Source of the DNA: Hyphomicrobiaceae bacterium
Lineage (GTDB): Bacteria > Pseudomonadota > Alphaproteobacteria > Rhizobiales > Devosiaceae
Direction of reading: 5' to 3'
DNA: 64,000 nt
Assembly: GCA_020638065.1 (NCBI GenBank)
Contig: JACKJG010000015.1
Coordinates: 8,754 to 72,753, forward strand
The number at the start of each line of letters is the position of its first letter. The stretch's first letter is position 1. The translations under genes and the position numbers were made by a program. Below are positions 19,752 to 29,142 of the stretch, piece by piece. The notes beneath the pieces are model-generated. The model had not been told where the DNA came from, ran no database searches, and saw only the letters and a program-made list of their open reading frames with translations.

Positions 19752-20540
19752 TCACTGACGGATAAGGCGATAGAATTCGCTCAATAGGCCCTTTTGCGAA
19801 TTTACCTGACATTTCTCGAGGATGTTCTGCACGTGCCAACGCACCGTGCCATAGGTTCGGCCGGTATTCTCAGCCAATGCACTTGGCGTTTGTCCCTGCA
19901 GCAAACCATCCAGAATTTCGATTTCGGTACTGGTCAACCCGTATTTTTGACCAAAGGTCACGATAGCAGCATCAGGCTCGCCGATCATAAGCGTCCGCGG
20001 GTCAACCACGGCCAGTAGATGCCGCATGAACAGTGCTAGCCGCTGTTTTTCCAGATCGCTGAAGTCGCCTTCGGGTTAGTCACGCCACAAATAGAGATGC
20101 ACCGACGAATTGTCGGCCAGGACGGCCGGGACCATGGCGTCATAATACATCCCAAGAGCGACGTGATGCTCATAAAGCCCAGTCAGTTCGCGGAACGCCT
20201 CGTCGGGAATGAGGTCGCTTCGCCGGACCGGCTCCAGCGACGCGAGGGTGTGCTCGGGAATTTCGTGTGACTGATATACGTCGCTTGCGAGGTATTTTCC
20301 GATGACTTCCGCGTTGCTCGTGGCAACGACCGACACACGCTCGATCCAGGAGCTGTCTGGCCCGTTATCGTCCGCGACCCCATTTGCATGTGGCGCCAGA
20401 TGGTAGAGCACGAGGTCACAATGGAATATGGATTTGAAGTCTTTGGCAAACCGGTCCCAGTCAGCGGGCGCAGGTTTCAAATACTGCTCAGCACAATCGT
20501 ATAGCTTTTCCAGAACAATCATTGAAATCCATTCATGCAT
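19752..20540 (-). pseudogene. LuxR-family regulator interrupted by an in-frame TAA
   Basis: Two open stretches in the same frame, 20540-20079 (154 residues) and 20075-19755, are separated only by TAA at 20076-20078. Reading through gives a 262-residue protein with an N-terminal sensory-type domain and a C-terminal LuxR helix-turn-helix (LTSTEIEILDGLLQGQTPSALAENTGRTYGTVRWHVQNIL). The N-terminus resembles that of the intact LuxR gene at 47667 (LYDCAEQ versus IYDCAVD). The HTH part alone could be translated from ATG 20027 as a 91-residue fragment. It is either a recent nonsense pseudogene or a sequencing error. The gene diverges from the RTX gene at 20632 across an operator-like element. Confidence 0.85.
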
Positions 20541-20551
20541 TTTGACCCGGA

Positions 20552-20593
20552 CCTAGCATTTGCTAGGCGAAAACGACGCATATTTGCCTAGCA
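20552..20593. promoter_or_regulatory. Operator-like triple half-site between LuxR pseudogene and RTX gene
   Basis: CCTAGCA (20552-20558), TGCTAGG (20561-20567) and again CCTAGCA (20587-20593) occur in alternating orientation. The first two form a perfect 7-bp inverted repeat with a 2-base centre. The second and third form an 8-bp inverted repeat, TGCTAGGC and GCCTAGCA. The element lies in the 91-base divergent region, so it is the likely site for the LuxR-family protein or a paralogue acting on the RTX gene. Confidence 0.6.
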
Positions 20594-20631
20594 TAACCTG
20601 CCTTGGTCCCCAACAATCCGCGGGTAGTGAC

Positions 20632-22761
20632 ATGGCTGTGCTGACTGTAACCACTCTAGATGACGAAACTGCCGCAACTTCCGATCTGGCAACGGAAATG
20701 TCAGATGGCAACGGTCTCAGTCTGCGCGAAGCGCTGGCCGTGGCCAGCACGTCGGGTGACAAGACCACAATCAAATTTAACCCCGCCCTGAGCTCTTACG
20801 GATTTGGGACGGGCTCGGTCTATCTCAATTCGACACTGACCATCGTGTCCGGGCAGAACGTCGTCATCGATGGTGACGCCGACGGTGATGGGATGGCGGA
20901 TGTCCGGATCGTGGGAGGATACTTTTTCGGGTCGATTCTGGAGGTCAATGCCGGCGCAACCGCAACGCTGCAATCTCTGCTGCTTACCGGCGGCAATAGC
21001 ACCGATATCGGCACCTACGGAAATACGGGCGCAGACGGAACAGACGGCGTTCCGGGAGGCGGTGCAACCTCGTATGATGGGGGTGACGGCGGAGACGGCC
21101 TGCCGGGCACACCCGGAACATCGGGCGCCATCGTGTCCGGCGCAATCATCAATAGCGGCACGCTCACGATCAGAAGCTCGGAGATCAACAACAATGTTGG
21201 ACTGAGCATTGGCGGCCGCGGTGGCGACGGCGGCGACGGTGGCGTGGGTGTCGATGGAAGCCTGGGTTACGGCGCTCATCCCGAAGGCGGCAACGGTGGC
21301 AAGGCCGGACAGGCCGCAGCGGGCGAAGAGGGAGGTGATGGCGGCACAGCTGCCGGCGCCATCTTCAACATGAGCGGCGGCATCCTGAACGTCATCAATT
21401 CGGGCTTCGTCAACAATTCCGGCACCTCCATGGGCGGTGATGGCGGCGCCGCGGGCGACGCAAATCTTCCTGGAACTACGATCAATGCATCGGGAAATGG
21501 CGGCGACGGCACCGATGGCGGTGTTGGCGGTGATGGCAAAACCGGCGCTGACGGCGGCAATGGCGGCGACGGCCGGTTTGCCAGCGGCGTGATCATCAAT
21601 GAAGGAACTTTGACTTTCGGCACGGCCATCGGCGCGAGCGGCAACAATGGCACATCGACAGGCGGGTATGGTGGCCTTCACGGAACAGGGATCGGCACGG
21701 AAGGTTATGGCGGCACATCATTTCTCAGCGCCATGGTTGCGCCGAGCGGCGCGCCGGGTACCGATGGAATTGACGGGTCGGACGGCACAAGCGGGGCCTT
21801 CGACAATATCCTGGTCAGCAACGGCAGTTCGGCGTCCGGCCAGGTCGATTTTGCAGACACGCTGGTATTTCTCAACGACCTGCAGGCGCGCAAGATCACC
21901 GAAGGAGACAGCGGCACATCCACGCTCGACATATTCGTCAACCGCGTTGGCGACGTGTCCGAGAACCTCAGCGTTGCCTGGAAACTTGTTCCGCAAAACG
22001 GCATCGCGGGTGATGATTTCAGCGGCAGTCTGCCCGTCACCGGAATGGTCAATTTCAACGCATTCGGTAAACAGTCCCAAGCCATTTCGCTTGTCATCAC
22101 CGGAGACACGGTGGCCGAGGGTGATAACAATTTCAGGATCGTTCTGACCGCAATCACTGACGAGCCCGGCGGCACGAGCGCGGCCTTTGGTACGAAAGCG
22201 CGCAACTTCGTCATCCTGGATGACGATGGCGGGTTCGCCACGACCAACGGCCGGGACGTGATTTCGGGATCGGCACTCAGCGACAATATTGCCGGACTTG
22301 ACGGAAACGACCGATTGCTGGGCAATGCGGGACGCGACACCATTTTTGGCAATAATGGCAAGGACGTTCTGAGGGGCGGGGATCACAATGACCAGCTCTT
22401 TGGTGGTGCCGAAAATGACAAGCTTTATGGCGAGAACGGAAGCGACGTCCTCAAGGGCGGAAAGGGAGATGACCTCCTTTCCGGCGCCAGGGGCAAAGAT
22501 GAACTGACTGGCAATTCCGGGTTCGACGAGTTTCGTTTCACCAATAATTGGGGTGTCGACACCATCCTGGATTTCTCAAAAAACAACAATGAGGACATCA
22601 ACCTTCACGCCGTCTCTGCCATCAAGAATTTTGCTGATCTCAAGGCCAATCACCTTGGCAAAAACAAGGATGGCGATGCAGTGATTTCGGTCGGCAACAA
22701 CAAGATCATCATCGAAAACATCAAGATGAACGATCTGGATGCGGGCGACTTCATTTTCTGA
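20632..22761 (+). CDS. Large RTX (hemolysin-type calcium-binding) secreted/surface protein
   Basis: A 709-residue protein with no Sec signal. Residues about 1-130 contain SLREALAVA, typical of right-handed beta-helix secreted proteins. Residues about 140-400 form a Gly/Asp-rich region with collagen-like and GGxGGDG repeats. A Calx-beta-like domain follows (about 430-540, ITEGDSGTSTLDIFVNR). RTX calcium-binding nonapeptides occupy about 550-640 (GLDGNDRLLGNAGRDTIFG and related). The C-terminus ends in DAGDFIF, as expected for a type I secretion substrate. The start ATG 20632 is chosen over an in-frame 20560. No secretion genes adjoin. Likely an adhesin or matrix protein. Confidence 0.85.
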   Translation: MAVLTVTTLDDETAATSDLATEMSDGNGLSLREALAVASTSGDKTTIKFNPALSSYGFGTGSVYLNSTLTIVSGQNVVIDGDADGDGMADVRIVGGYFFGSILEVNAGATATLQSLLLTGGNSTDIGTYGNTGADGTDGVPGGGATSYDGGDGGDGLPGTPGTSGAIVSGAIINSGTLTIRSSEINNNVGLSIGGRGGDGGDGGVGVDGSLGYGAHPEGGNGGKAGQAAAGEEGGDGGTAAGAIFNMSGGILNVINSGFVNNSGTSMGGDGGAAGDANLPGTTINASGNGGDGTDGGVGGDGKTGADGGNGGDGRFASGVIINEGTLTFGTAIGASGNNGTSTGGYGGLHGTGIGTEGYGGTSFLSAMVAPSGAPGTDGIDGSDGTSGAFDNILVSNGSSASGQVDFADTLVFLNDLQARKITEGDSGTSTLDIFVNRVGDVSENLSVAWKLVPQNGIAGDDFSGSLPVTGMVNFNAFGKQSQAISLVITGDTVAEGDNNFRIVLTAITDEPGGTSAAFGTKARNFVILDDDGGFATTNGRDVISGSALSDNIAGLDGNDRLLGNAGRDTIFGNNGKDVLRGGDHNDQLFGGAENDKLYGENGSDVLKGGKGDDLLSGARGKDELTGNSGFDEFRFTNNWGVDTILDFSKNNNEDINLHAVSAIKNFADLKANHLGKNKDGDAVISVGNNKIIIENIKMNDLDAGDFIF

Positions 22762-22803
22762 GGTAGCGGATCCGGTCGTGCCGACGGAACTCCGGTCGCC
22801 GGG

Positions 22804-23568
22804 TCATGGTTGCCGTGGGGCGGAGACGTGCCGCTTGGAATATGCCGCCGCAAGCAAGCAAAGCGCTGCGAAGGCAGTCAGCATGCCGCTGATCTGCGGA
22901 TCAAAAAAACTGCCGTTTACGGGATAGAGCTGCCAGCACAGGTTGGACATGGCGTGATAAAGCACCATGGCAAAAAGGCTCCGCCCGGCCCAGTCATAGG
23001 CGGTCACCATGATCAGGCGCGCCGAAACGGTCCACACGGTCCACCAGACTATCCAGCCCGGGGCGCGCCCCGCAGCTATCAGGGTCGGAAAGTGCCACAG
23101 CGCCCAGAACAGGCCGAGCAGGAGACCGGAGCTCAACAGGCCGAAACGCGTGCGCAACCGGTCGAACGCAAAGCCCGTCCATCCGATTTCCTCAAGCGCG
23201 GCGGCGGGAAGGAAAAGAGCCAAAAGAACGAGGGCATGGGTGATGGAGATTTCGGGGTCTGGCACCGGGTTTAAAAAGCCGCGCGCGACGAGAAAGGCGA
23301 GGTCGAAGAGCAAGGGATTGACCAGCGCAATGGCCAACAACCACCACTTTGCGCGCCCAAAGTCGAGCAGTCGCGAAAGAAGCGCCAAAACACTCTTCCA
23401 ACCGCCTTCCCGATAACTAAGAATGCCCGCTGCCAGCGCGGGACAGATCACGGCAACCGCACCGATAGGCAGGCCGGGAAGCAGTTCGAGATCGACCGCC
23501 AAACCCAAAATCCAGACCGGAATCGTGAGCAGCGTGACGAGAATGAAATAGGCGCGCAGGGATCGCAT
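22804..23568 (-). CDS. CPBP family intramembrane metalloprotease
   Basis: A 254-residue polytopic membrane protein with about seven or eight helices. The glutamate motif EEIGWTGFAFDRLR is the CPBP/ABI/CAAX-protease motif 1, and WALWHFP and YHAMSN supply the conserved histidine motifs 2 and 3. Bacterial members cleave or process membrane-associated peptides; the substrate here is unknown. ATG 23568 has a strong GGAGGTGCC site; an upstream in-frame ATG at 23766 lacks one and adds a non-homologous stretch. It converges with the RTX gene. Confidence 0.87.
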   Translation of the reverse strand: MRSLRAYFILVTLLTIPVWILGLAVDLELLPGLPIGAVAVICPALAAGILSYREGGWKSVLALLSRLLDFGRAKWWLLAIALVNPLLFDLAFLVARGFLNPVPDPEISITHALVLLALFLPAAALEEIGWTGFAFDRLRTRFGLLSSGLLLGLFWALWHFPTLIAAGRAPGWIVWWTVWTVSARLIMVTAYDWAGRSLFAMVLYHAMSNLCWQLYPVNGSFFDPQISGMLTAFAALCLLAAAYSKRHVSAPRQP

Positions 23569-23949
23569 TTTGGCACCTCCTGTGGAGCGGGCCCGATCGT
23601 TCCGCTCTGCGGCGATACTCGCGCGAACAGGCCGGCACCCAATCAAGGCAATATTCAACCGAAATTGAATCCCTGACAATTCCGGGATTACACGAGCTTT
23701 GGCTGGTCGAAGACTTGCGATTCTGTGCGGGTTTGGTGCGACGAGATACGTACGTTGCAGTTTCACAAGTGCCGCCGTGCAGACTGTTCGAGGCTTTTGC
23801 CCGCCCGCCCGTGGTGCTCCCGGTTATTGGCAATCCAATCAAGCGACATTGGCTTCGCCATGTAGACCCCTCGGGAAGTCGCGTGGCACACTCTGATCTG
23901 TTGTTTGCGTTTGAGGGGCACACAAGGCAGTCGAGAGAGGGAGGTTGCC
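23569..23949. other. Divergent intergenic region, no gene seen
   Basis: These 381 bases separate the CPBP protease (leftward) from the SMP-30-like gene (rightward) and so should hold both promoters. Small open frames here show no recognisable protein and lack ribosome binding sites, apart from the GAGGGAGG site of the next gene at about 23938-23945. I see no clear promoter match, terminator or repeat. Confidence 0.5.
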
Positions 23950-24819
23950 ATGCACCGAATGGCTTTCGTTTCAGCACTATTGATGTCAGTGGCCGGAATT
24001 CCGGCCGCCCAGTCCGCCGAACTCGCCGAACTTTGGCGAACGACCGGGTTCGATCTTCCTGAATCCGTTTCCTGGGACCAGGACGCTCAGGCCTTCTTCG
24101 TTTCGAATATCGGTGGCGATCCGATGAGCAAGGACGGCAATGGCACCATTTCGAAGGTGAACCCGGACGGCAGCATCGCCGACGCGGCATGGGCGAACGG
24201 CATGGATGCACCCAAGGGTATCGATATCGCCAACGGCACTCTTTATGTGTCGGATGTGGATCACGTCGTCGCCTTCGATGTCGCCTCCGGCGAACGGCTG
24301 GCGGACTATTCCGTGCCTGGCGCGGTCTTTCTCAACGACATCTATGCCGCGCCCGATGGCCGGGTATTCGTGTCCGATACGTTCGGCAACGCCGTCTTCG
24401 TGATCCAGTCCGGCGAGGCTTCGCTTGTCTCCCGGGATCCGCTTCTGGCTGGCGCCAACGGCCTCACGATGATCGGCAATGACCTGATCGTGGCCGATCT
24501 CGGGGATGCCAGCAACGGCTTCGACAAGATCGTTCCCGGAACAGTCGTCAAGATCGATCTGGCAACGAACGCGGTCTCGTATTTTGGCTCCCCCGATTCT
24601 CTCGGGGTTCTGGATGGTATCGAACCGGATGGTCAAAACGTTCTGGTTACCGACAATGCGGGCGGGCGGCTGCTGCTGATGGCGCCCGGGGAAACAGGTG
24701 TCGAAGTTGGCAAACTCGAGCCCGGCGCTGCCGATCTCGAATATGTCCCGGGCGAGAACCTGATTGTCGTGCCGCAAACCCAGACCAACATGGTCGTCGC
24801 CTATCGCTGGACACCCTGA
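23950..24819 (+). CDS. Exported SMP-30/gluconolactonase-like beta-propeller protein
   Basis: A 289-residue periplasmic protein. The first 23 residues are a Sec signal peptide ending AAQSA. The mature part is a six-bladed propeller of the SMP-30/NHL type (repeated DG-x-hydrophobic-hydrophobic-VSD motifs: GTLYVSDVDHV, GRVFVSDTFGN, NDLIVADLGD). Family members include lactonases, but the sugar-lactone metal ligands cannot be assigned with confidence, so it may bind a ligand rather than catalyse. ATG 23950 follows GAGGGAGGTTGCC. A terminator follows at 24850. Confidence 0.78.
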   Translation: MHRMAFVSALLMSVAGIPAAQSAELAELWRTTGFDLPESVSWDQDAQAFFVSNIGGDPMSKDGNGTISKVNPDGSIADAAWANGMDAPKGIDIANGTLYVSDVDHVVAFDVASGERLADYSVPGAVFLNDIYAAPDGRVFVSDTFGNAVFVIQSGEASLVSRDPLLAGANGLTMIGNDLIVADLGDASNGFDKIVPGTVVKIDLATNAVSYFGSPDSLGVLDGIEPDGQNVLVTDNAGGRLLLMAPGETGVEVGKLEPGAADLEYVPGENLIVVPQTQTNMVVAYRWTP

Positions 24820-24849
24820 GACAGTGCCGTTTCTTTCCTGACCTGAAAT

Positions 24850-24890
24850 CTGGAGCCGGGTGGATCTCCTCCGCCGGCTCCAGCTTTTTT
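24850..24890 (+). terminator. Rho-independent terminator after the propeller gene
   Basis: CTGGAGCCGG (24850-24859) pairs with CCGGCTCCAG (24874-24883), a perfect 10-bp stem. A short GC and six T's follow (24885-24890). It ends the transcript of the gene at 23950. Confidence 0.85.
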
Positions 24891-25018
24891 GGTGCTCCGA
24901 TGACCCCGAGAACCTCAATTCGCCACCGCCGGAACAGGCATGCCGCCCGCAGCGCGGTTCAGCTTTGTTATTGATTTTACCAATGTTTAATATTCGACGT
25001 TGTCAATTATGTTGATTA

Positions 25019-26110
25019 TTGCCCATATGGGGGAACATACTGACATCAGAGGGATCGATTCCGAGAAAGCGAGCGCCGCGTACCGTGCCAATAGAGTTCA
25101 CACTCAAACACCTCGAGACATTTCGGGCGGTCGTCGTCGCCGGATCAATCACGAAAGCGTCGCCGCGAATCGGGCTCTCGCAACCCTCGATTTCGCAACA
25201 GATCGCCAAGCTCGAGGAAGTGCTGAACGTACAGCTTCTCGAACGCAACCGCACAGGCGTGATTTCTCTGACCCCTGCGGGAGACTATTGGTTCAGGGCC
25301 GCCAACGACATGCTGAACCGGCTGGCGGTCACCATCGACGAACATGAGCACCGGTTCAAACACGCCAGAGTCGTTCTCCGCCTAGGTGCCACGCCCGCTC
25401 TCAGGGGCCGTTTTACCGGTGCGGCGGCGCGCATCGCGCAGCGTGAGCCCGGCTTCGTGAAGTTCGAACTGATCTATGCCCTGTCGAGCGCGGAGCTGAT
25501 GGAAATGCTGCGCATGCACCGGCTGAACTTCGCCATCGTTCGACAGCAGGTTCTGGAAGACGATCGTTCCGCTTTTGCCGTCGAGCATCTGTTTGAAGAC
25601 AAGATTTGCTGGTGCGTTCCCGCAGAAGTTCCGACGCAACAATTGCGCATGGCTTTCAATCCCGACATCGACAAGGCCGACCTGCACCCCGCGCTTCGCA
25701 GCTATGTCGAGATCGACCCCTCCGTTATCACCCGCCAGGCCTCAGATGACTGGTTCCGGCACAATCTGCCCTTCGCATCGCCCACCTTTTCCGCGCCAAC
25801 CTTCGCATCATCGGTCGACTTCGTTGTGGAGGGGCTGGCGACCTGTCATATCCCCCTTTCGCTGCTTCCCAATCTGACCGAAGGCCAGCGCGAAAAACTG
25901 CAGGTCATGACCATCGACAGCATGTCGCATCAGATCATGCTGGCCATGCCAAAGCATCTTCTGACCCTTGGACCCTATGCCCGGATTTTCGCCGCGCTCG
26001 TCGAGTTTTGTCACACGAATTACGCGCGCGAAATGACTGCAGACAACAGCGTCAGCCTGACCGACCTTCTGAACGGAACCACGCCGGTTCCGTACACGGA
26101 ATCTGCATGA
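25019..26110 (+). CDS. LysR family transcriptional regulator
   Basis: A regulator of up to 363 residues. The winged helix-turn-helix spans about residues 26-85 (FTLKHLETFRAVVVAGSITKAS, SQPSISQQIAKLEEVLNVQLLERN), and the LysR substrate-binding domain fills the rest. The listed ATG at 25019 gives a 22-residue extension; GTG 25085 is an equally good start just before the HTH core. It precedes the membrane-protein and PQQ-dehydrogenase genes in the same direction, so it may control the alcohol-oxidation cluster (inference from position). The C-terminal tail of about 35 residues is unusually long. Confidence 0.9.
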   Translation: MPIWGNILTSEGSIPRKRAPRTVPIEFTLKHLETFRAVVVAGSITKASPRIGLSQPSISQQIAKLEEVLNVQLLERNRTGVISLTPAGDYWFRAANDMLNRLAVTIDEHEHRFKHARVVLRLGATPALRGRFTGAAARIAQREPGFVKFELIYALSSAELMEMLRMHRLNFAIVRQQVLEDDRSAFAVEHLFEDKICWCVPAEVPTQQLRMAFNPDIDKADLHPALRSYVEIDPSVITRQASDDWFRHNLPFASPTFSAPTFASSVDFVVEGLATCHIPLSLLPNLTEGQREKLQVMTIDSMSHQIMLAMPKHLLTLGPYARIFAALVEFCHTNYAREMTADNSVSLTDLLNGTTPVPYTESA

Positions 26111-26483
26111 AACGGTTCATACCCAACCTTAGCCAATATCTTACATAGGCACGTCCACAACTCCGAGATGTCAACATTAATGGGTCGTGTCCGGTGCTGT
26201 CCTCGCGTCGGGAAGAGTGAGAAACATGAAGATCACACCTGAAAGCAGGTACGGTGGTGCCGAAGTCGTTGCCCTTTCAGAGGGCGCCCTTGCGGCGGTC
26301 GAAGTGCCGGGCGGACAATTCGATGCCGGATCTGACGGAGTCTCAGCGACGCGGCGCCTCAAGCTTGATTTGCGAAAATTGGCGCTGGCACAATTCGGAA
26401 CACGGCGAGATCATCGGTAAAACTGCAACAATCCACAGGATGAGCAGCCGGCCCAAACAAGGCGGGCGTGCCAAGGGGGGAAT
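26111..26483. other. Intergenic region upstream of the membrane protein, no confident gene
   Basis: These 373 bases hold one short frame from ATG 26226 to 26420 (64 residues, beginning MKITPESRYGG). A GAAGAGTGAG lies just upstream of it. The peptide matches no family I know and its second half looks like chance coding, so I do not call it. The rest shows no terminator or clear promoter. A strong AAGGGGGGAAT site at the end belongs to the gene at 26484. Confidence 0.4.
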
Positions 26484-27083
26484 ATGACACAGAGAGATGC
26501 GGCTTGGACATTTGGTGGGGGTGCGGGGGTCTGGATATTCCGGGTCCTGCTCATAGCGGCCGCCGCGTTCATGGCTTACACTTGGTTCCAGCCCTGGTGG
26601 AGCGCAGACGTTGCGATCATTCAAGGCACTGACGATCTGGTGCTGCATCCCTGGGGGATTGAGGTTGTGCGTCAGGTGCGCGCCGCTGCCGATCCGGCTC
26701 TCTATACAATGCCCGCGTTCTTTGCTCCGTTTACATGGACCTATTTTGCCCTGGCCATGCTGGCACTGGTCGCCAGCCTTTTCCTGAACATGAAGATCTC
26801 TCTGGGTCCAGTCAAACTGCCGCTTGCGGCGGTGCTGATCGCGCTTGTTGGTCTGTCCTATCTGACCGCGGTCGGACTTGCCTATTGGATTGGTGACATG
26901 AGAGCGACAGCAGTCGACACAAATTTCATTGGCCGGTCCTCGTTCACGGATCCGATGTCGACGCGCAAAGTGCAGATGGTTTCTGTCCTGAGAGACGGAT
27001 ATTGGTACGCCCTCTATGCCGGTGTGGCGCTGGTTGTCCTGTCTCTGATCCGCTTCCTTTTTGTACGCAAGTGGCGCGCATAG
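26484..27083 (+). CDS. Four-helix membrane protein of unknown function
   Basis: A 199-residue inner-membrane protein with four predicted helices (about residues 18-38, 78-102, 108-132 and 172-192). A periplasmic loop of about 40 residues follows helix 1, and a second loop lies between helices 3 and 4. The C-terminus is basic (FVRKWRA). The layout vaguely recalls ammonia/methane monooxygenase membrane subunits, but I see no diagnostic ligands, so no function is claimed. It sits between the LysR gene and the PQQ dehydrogenase and is followed by a strong terminator. Confidence 0.7.
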   Translation: MTQRDAAWTFGGGAGVWIFRVLLIAAAAFMAYTWFQPWWSADVAIIQGTDDLVLHPWGIEVVRQVRAAADPALYTMPAFFAPFTWTYFALAMLALVASLFLNMKISLGPVKLPLAAVLIALVGLSYLTAVGLAYWIGDMRATAVDTNFIGRSSFTDPMSTRKVQMVSVLRDGYWYALYAGVALVVLSLIRFLFVRKWRA

Positions 27084-27145
27084 GAACGATCCTGTTCCAT
27101 TGAGCGGCGGTCGTTCGACCGCCCTCCACAATCCATCATTCCCGG

Positions 27146-27182
27146 CGCGGCCCTGACTCGTTCGTCAGGGCCGCGTTTTTTT
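27146..27182 (+). terminator. Strong Rho-independent terminator
   Basis: CGCGGCCCTGAC (27146-27157) and GTCAGGGCCGCG (27164-27175) form a perfect 12-bp stem with a 6-base loop, followed by seven T's. It isolates the membrane-protein gene at 26484 from the PQQ dehydrogenase, which must therefore have its own promoter between 27183 and 27375. Confidence 0.92.
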
Positions 27183-27375
27183 CAGCAATTCGGAATGGGT
27201 CGCGGACAGGCTGACCCGTATGGCCCTGATCACGATCCGGTTTGTCAGAGGCCTGCCAAGCGTCAGCCCAAGCGTTCCGACGAAAGGCCAATAAAGAAAA
27301 TTGGCAAATCCATACGCCGATGGTGCCACGATGGGTTCTCATAGATTTTCATCCAACCAAGTGCAGGGAGGGCAC

Positions 27376-29127
27376 ATGATGAAATTGAACTATTGGATTG
27401 CCGGGTTGACAGCTGTCACAGCTGTGAGTTTGGCAAGCGCGAGCTTTGCGGCCGAGGTAACAGCTGAACGGCTGTTGGCAGCAGGGACAGAGGCCGAAGC
27501 CGGAAACTGGCTTATGGTCGGCAAGTCCTACAATTCCAACCGGTATTCGACGCTTGATCAGATCAATTCCGGAAACGTTTCCGGGCTTCGTCTGATCACG
27601 GCTGCGACCATTGGTGGCACCGAGCCGGCAGGTTTCGGCGTTGGTTCAATGGAAGCGACGCCGCTTGCCAATGACGGGTTCCTCTACATCACGGACCCCT
27701 GGGGCACACCCTACAAGTTTGATGTGTCCAGTGGCACGGCCGCCAAGCCGGTCTGGATCTGCGATACCGGTATCGACAAGGATCCCAGCCAGGGCATCCT
27801 GCTGGCGAATCGCGGCCTCGCACTCTCGGGCAACAACGTCGTAAGCGTGCTGCCTGACGGCCGGGTTGTGGCGTGTGACGACGAAACCGGCGACATTGTC
27901 TGGGATCAGCAAGTCGCCAAGGATCAGGGTGAAGGCTTCACCAACTCACCACTCGTTCTCGGTGACAAGATCATCGTCGGCCAGTCCTACGGTGACTGGG
28001 CAACGCGTGGCTGGATTGCCGCGTTGAATGCCGATACCGGTGAGGAATTGTGGCGCTTCTATACGGTGCCGGAGCCGGGCATGCCGGGTTCGGAAACCTG
28101 GAAGTGTGACGAAGCGGGCAACCCCGATTGCTGGAAGACCGGCGGCGGTGCGGCCTGGGTGGCGGGTGCATTTGACCCCGACACGAACACGATCTACTGG
28201 GGCACAGGCAACCCGGTGCCGATGTATGATCCGGAATTCCGTCCCGGTGACAACCTCTATACCAACTCGACCGTGGCTCTGGACGCCGATACCGGCGAGC
28301 TGAAGTGGCACTTCCAGTACACGCCGGGCGACTACATGGACTATGACGAAGTCGGTCCGCAGCTTCTGCTCGACACCAGCATCAATGGTGAAGACCGCAA
28401 GGTCCTGGCGCACTTCGGGCGGAATGGTATCTTCTATACGCTTGACCGCACCAATGGTGCCTACATCAACTCGGTCACATACGTGAACAACTTGACCTGG
28501 ACGAAGGGCATCGATCCCAAGACCGGCAAGCCGCTCGAGTATGACCCCACCAAGTCGCTGCAGACCTATGCGATCGGTGCAATCACCCGCGCCGGTGAGA
28601 CTGCTACGACCTGCCCGAACATTCAGGGTGGCACCAACTTCTTCCCGACCGCCTACAACCCCAACCTCGGAATTGCCTATGCAGCGGGGATCGAGGGTTG
28701 TTCGGACCTGTCGGTGAGAGCGGTGGATCCTGCTGATGTGACGCCGGGCCAGATCTTTATCGGCGGTTCGGGTACGAACAGTGGCGTTCAGACCGGTTCG
28801 ATCAATGCGATCGACGTGGCCACGGGCACCAAGACGGCAACACATAACACGACCTACCCGATGTATGGTGGCGTCATGGCTTCGGCTGACCTGCTGTGGG
28901 CCGGTTCGACGGACGGCACATTCTCCGCTTACGACGCGAAGACGCTGGACGTGTTGTGGTCGATGAATGTGGGTACCTCGTTCCAGGGTGCGCCCATCGC
29001 CTTCACCGTGAATGGCAAGGAATACATCGCCATCGCGGGCGGCGGTATCGGCATCGCCTCCATGGGCTATGACGAGCTGCAGAACATCCAGCCCTCAAAC
29101 ATGCTCTGGGTCTTCGGGCTTGATTGA
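27376..29127 (+). CDS. PQQ-dependent alcohol dehydrogenase (methanol/ethanol type), candidate lanthanide enzyme
   Basis: A 583-residue periplasmic quinoprotein. A signal peptide of about 25 residues ends ASFAA. The eight-bladed propeller carries W-motif repeats, for example DADTGELKWHFQYTPGD. In TPGDYMDYDEVG the likely catalytic Asp322 is followed at +2 by Asp324. In XoxF/ExaF/PedH-type enzymes an Asp at this place coordinates a lanthanide, while calcium enzymes have Ala or Ser. I see no adjacent-Cys pair like that of MxaF. The start is ATG 27376 (or 27379) after AGGGAGGG. The cytochrome c gene follows, and the dehydrogenase is separated from it by a terminator. The alcohol substrate is unknown. 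Confidence 0.9.
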   Translation: MMKLNYWIAGLTAVTAVSLASASFAAEVTAERLLAAGTEAEAGNWLMVGKSYNSNRYSTLDQINSGNVSGLRLITAATIGGTEPAGFGVGSMEATPLANDGFLYITDPWGTPYKFDVSSGTAAKPVWICDTGIDKDPSQGILLANRGLALSGNNVVSVLPDGRVVACDDETGDIVWDQQVAKDQGEGFTNSPLVLGDKIIVGQSYGDWATRGWIAALNADTGEELWRFYTVPEPGMPGSETWKCDEAGNPDCWKTGGGAAWVAGAFDPDTNTIYWGTGNPVPMYDPEFRPGDNLYTNSTVALDADTGELKWHFQYTPGDYMDYDEVGPQLLLDTSINGEDRKVLAHFGRNGIFYTLDRTNGAYINSVTYVNNLTWTKGIDPKTGKPLEYDPTKSLQTYAIGAITRAGETATTCPNIQGGTNFFPTAYNPNLGIAYAAGIEGCSDLSVRAVDPADVTPGQIFIGGSGTNSGVQTGSINAIDVATGTKTATHNTTYPMYGGVMASADLLWAGSTDGTFSAYDAKTLDVLWSMNVGTSFQGAPIAFTVNGKEYIAIAGGGIGIASMGYDELQNIQPSNMLWVFGLD

Positions 29128-29142
29128 TAGCTGATCCTGTTT

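Noticed and set aside
20076..20078. Reading TAA as a sense codon (recoding) because two genes contain in-frame TAA
   Set aside because: TAA is also used as a true stop in this window (for example after the nuclease gene), so simple nonsense changes or sequence errors are more likely.
23417..24211. 264-residue minus-strand frame overlapping the SMP-30-like and CPBP genes
   Set aside because: Overlaps two better-supported genes and has Arg/Pro/Ser-rich shadow composition.
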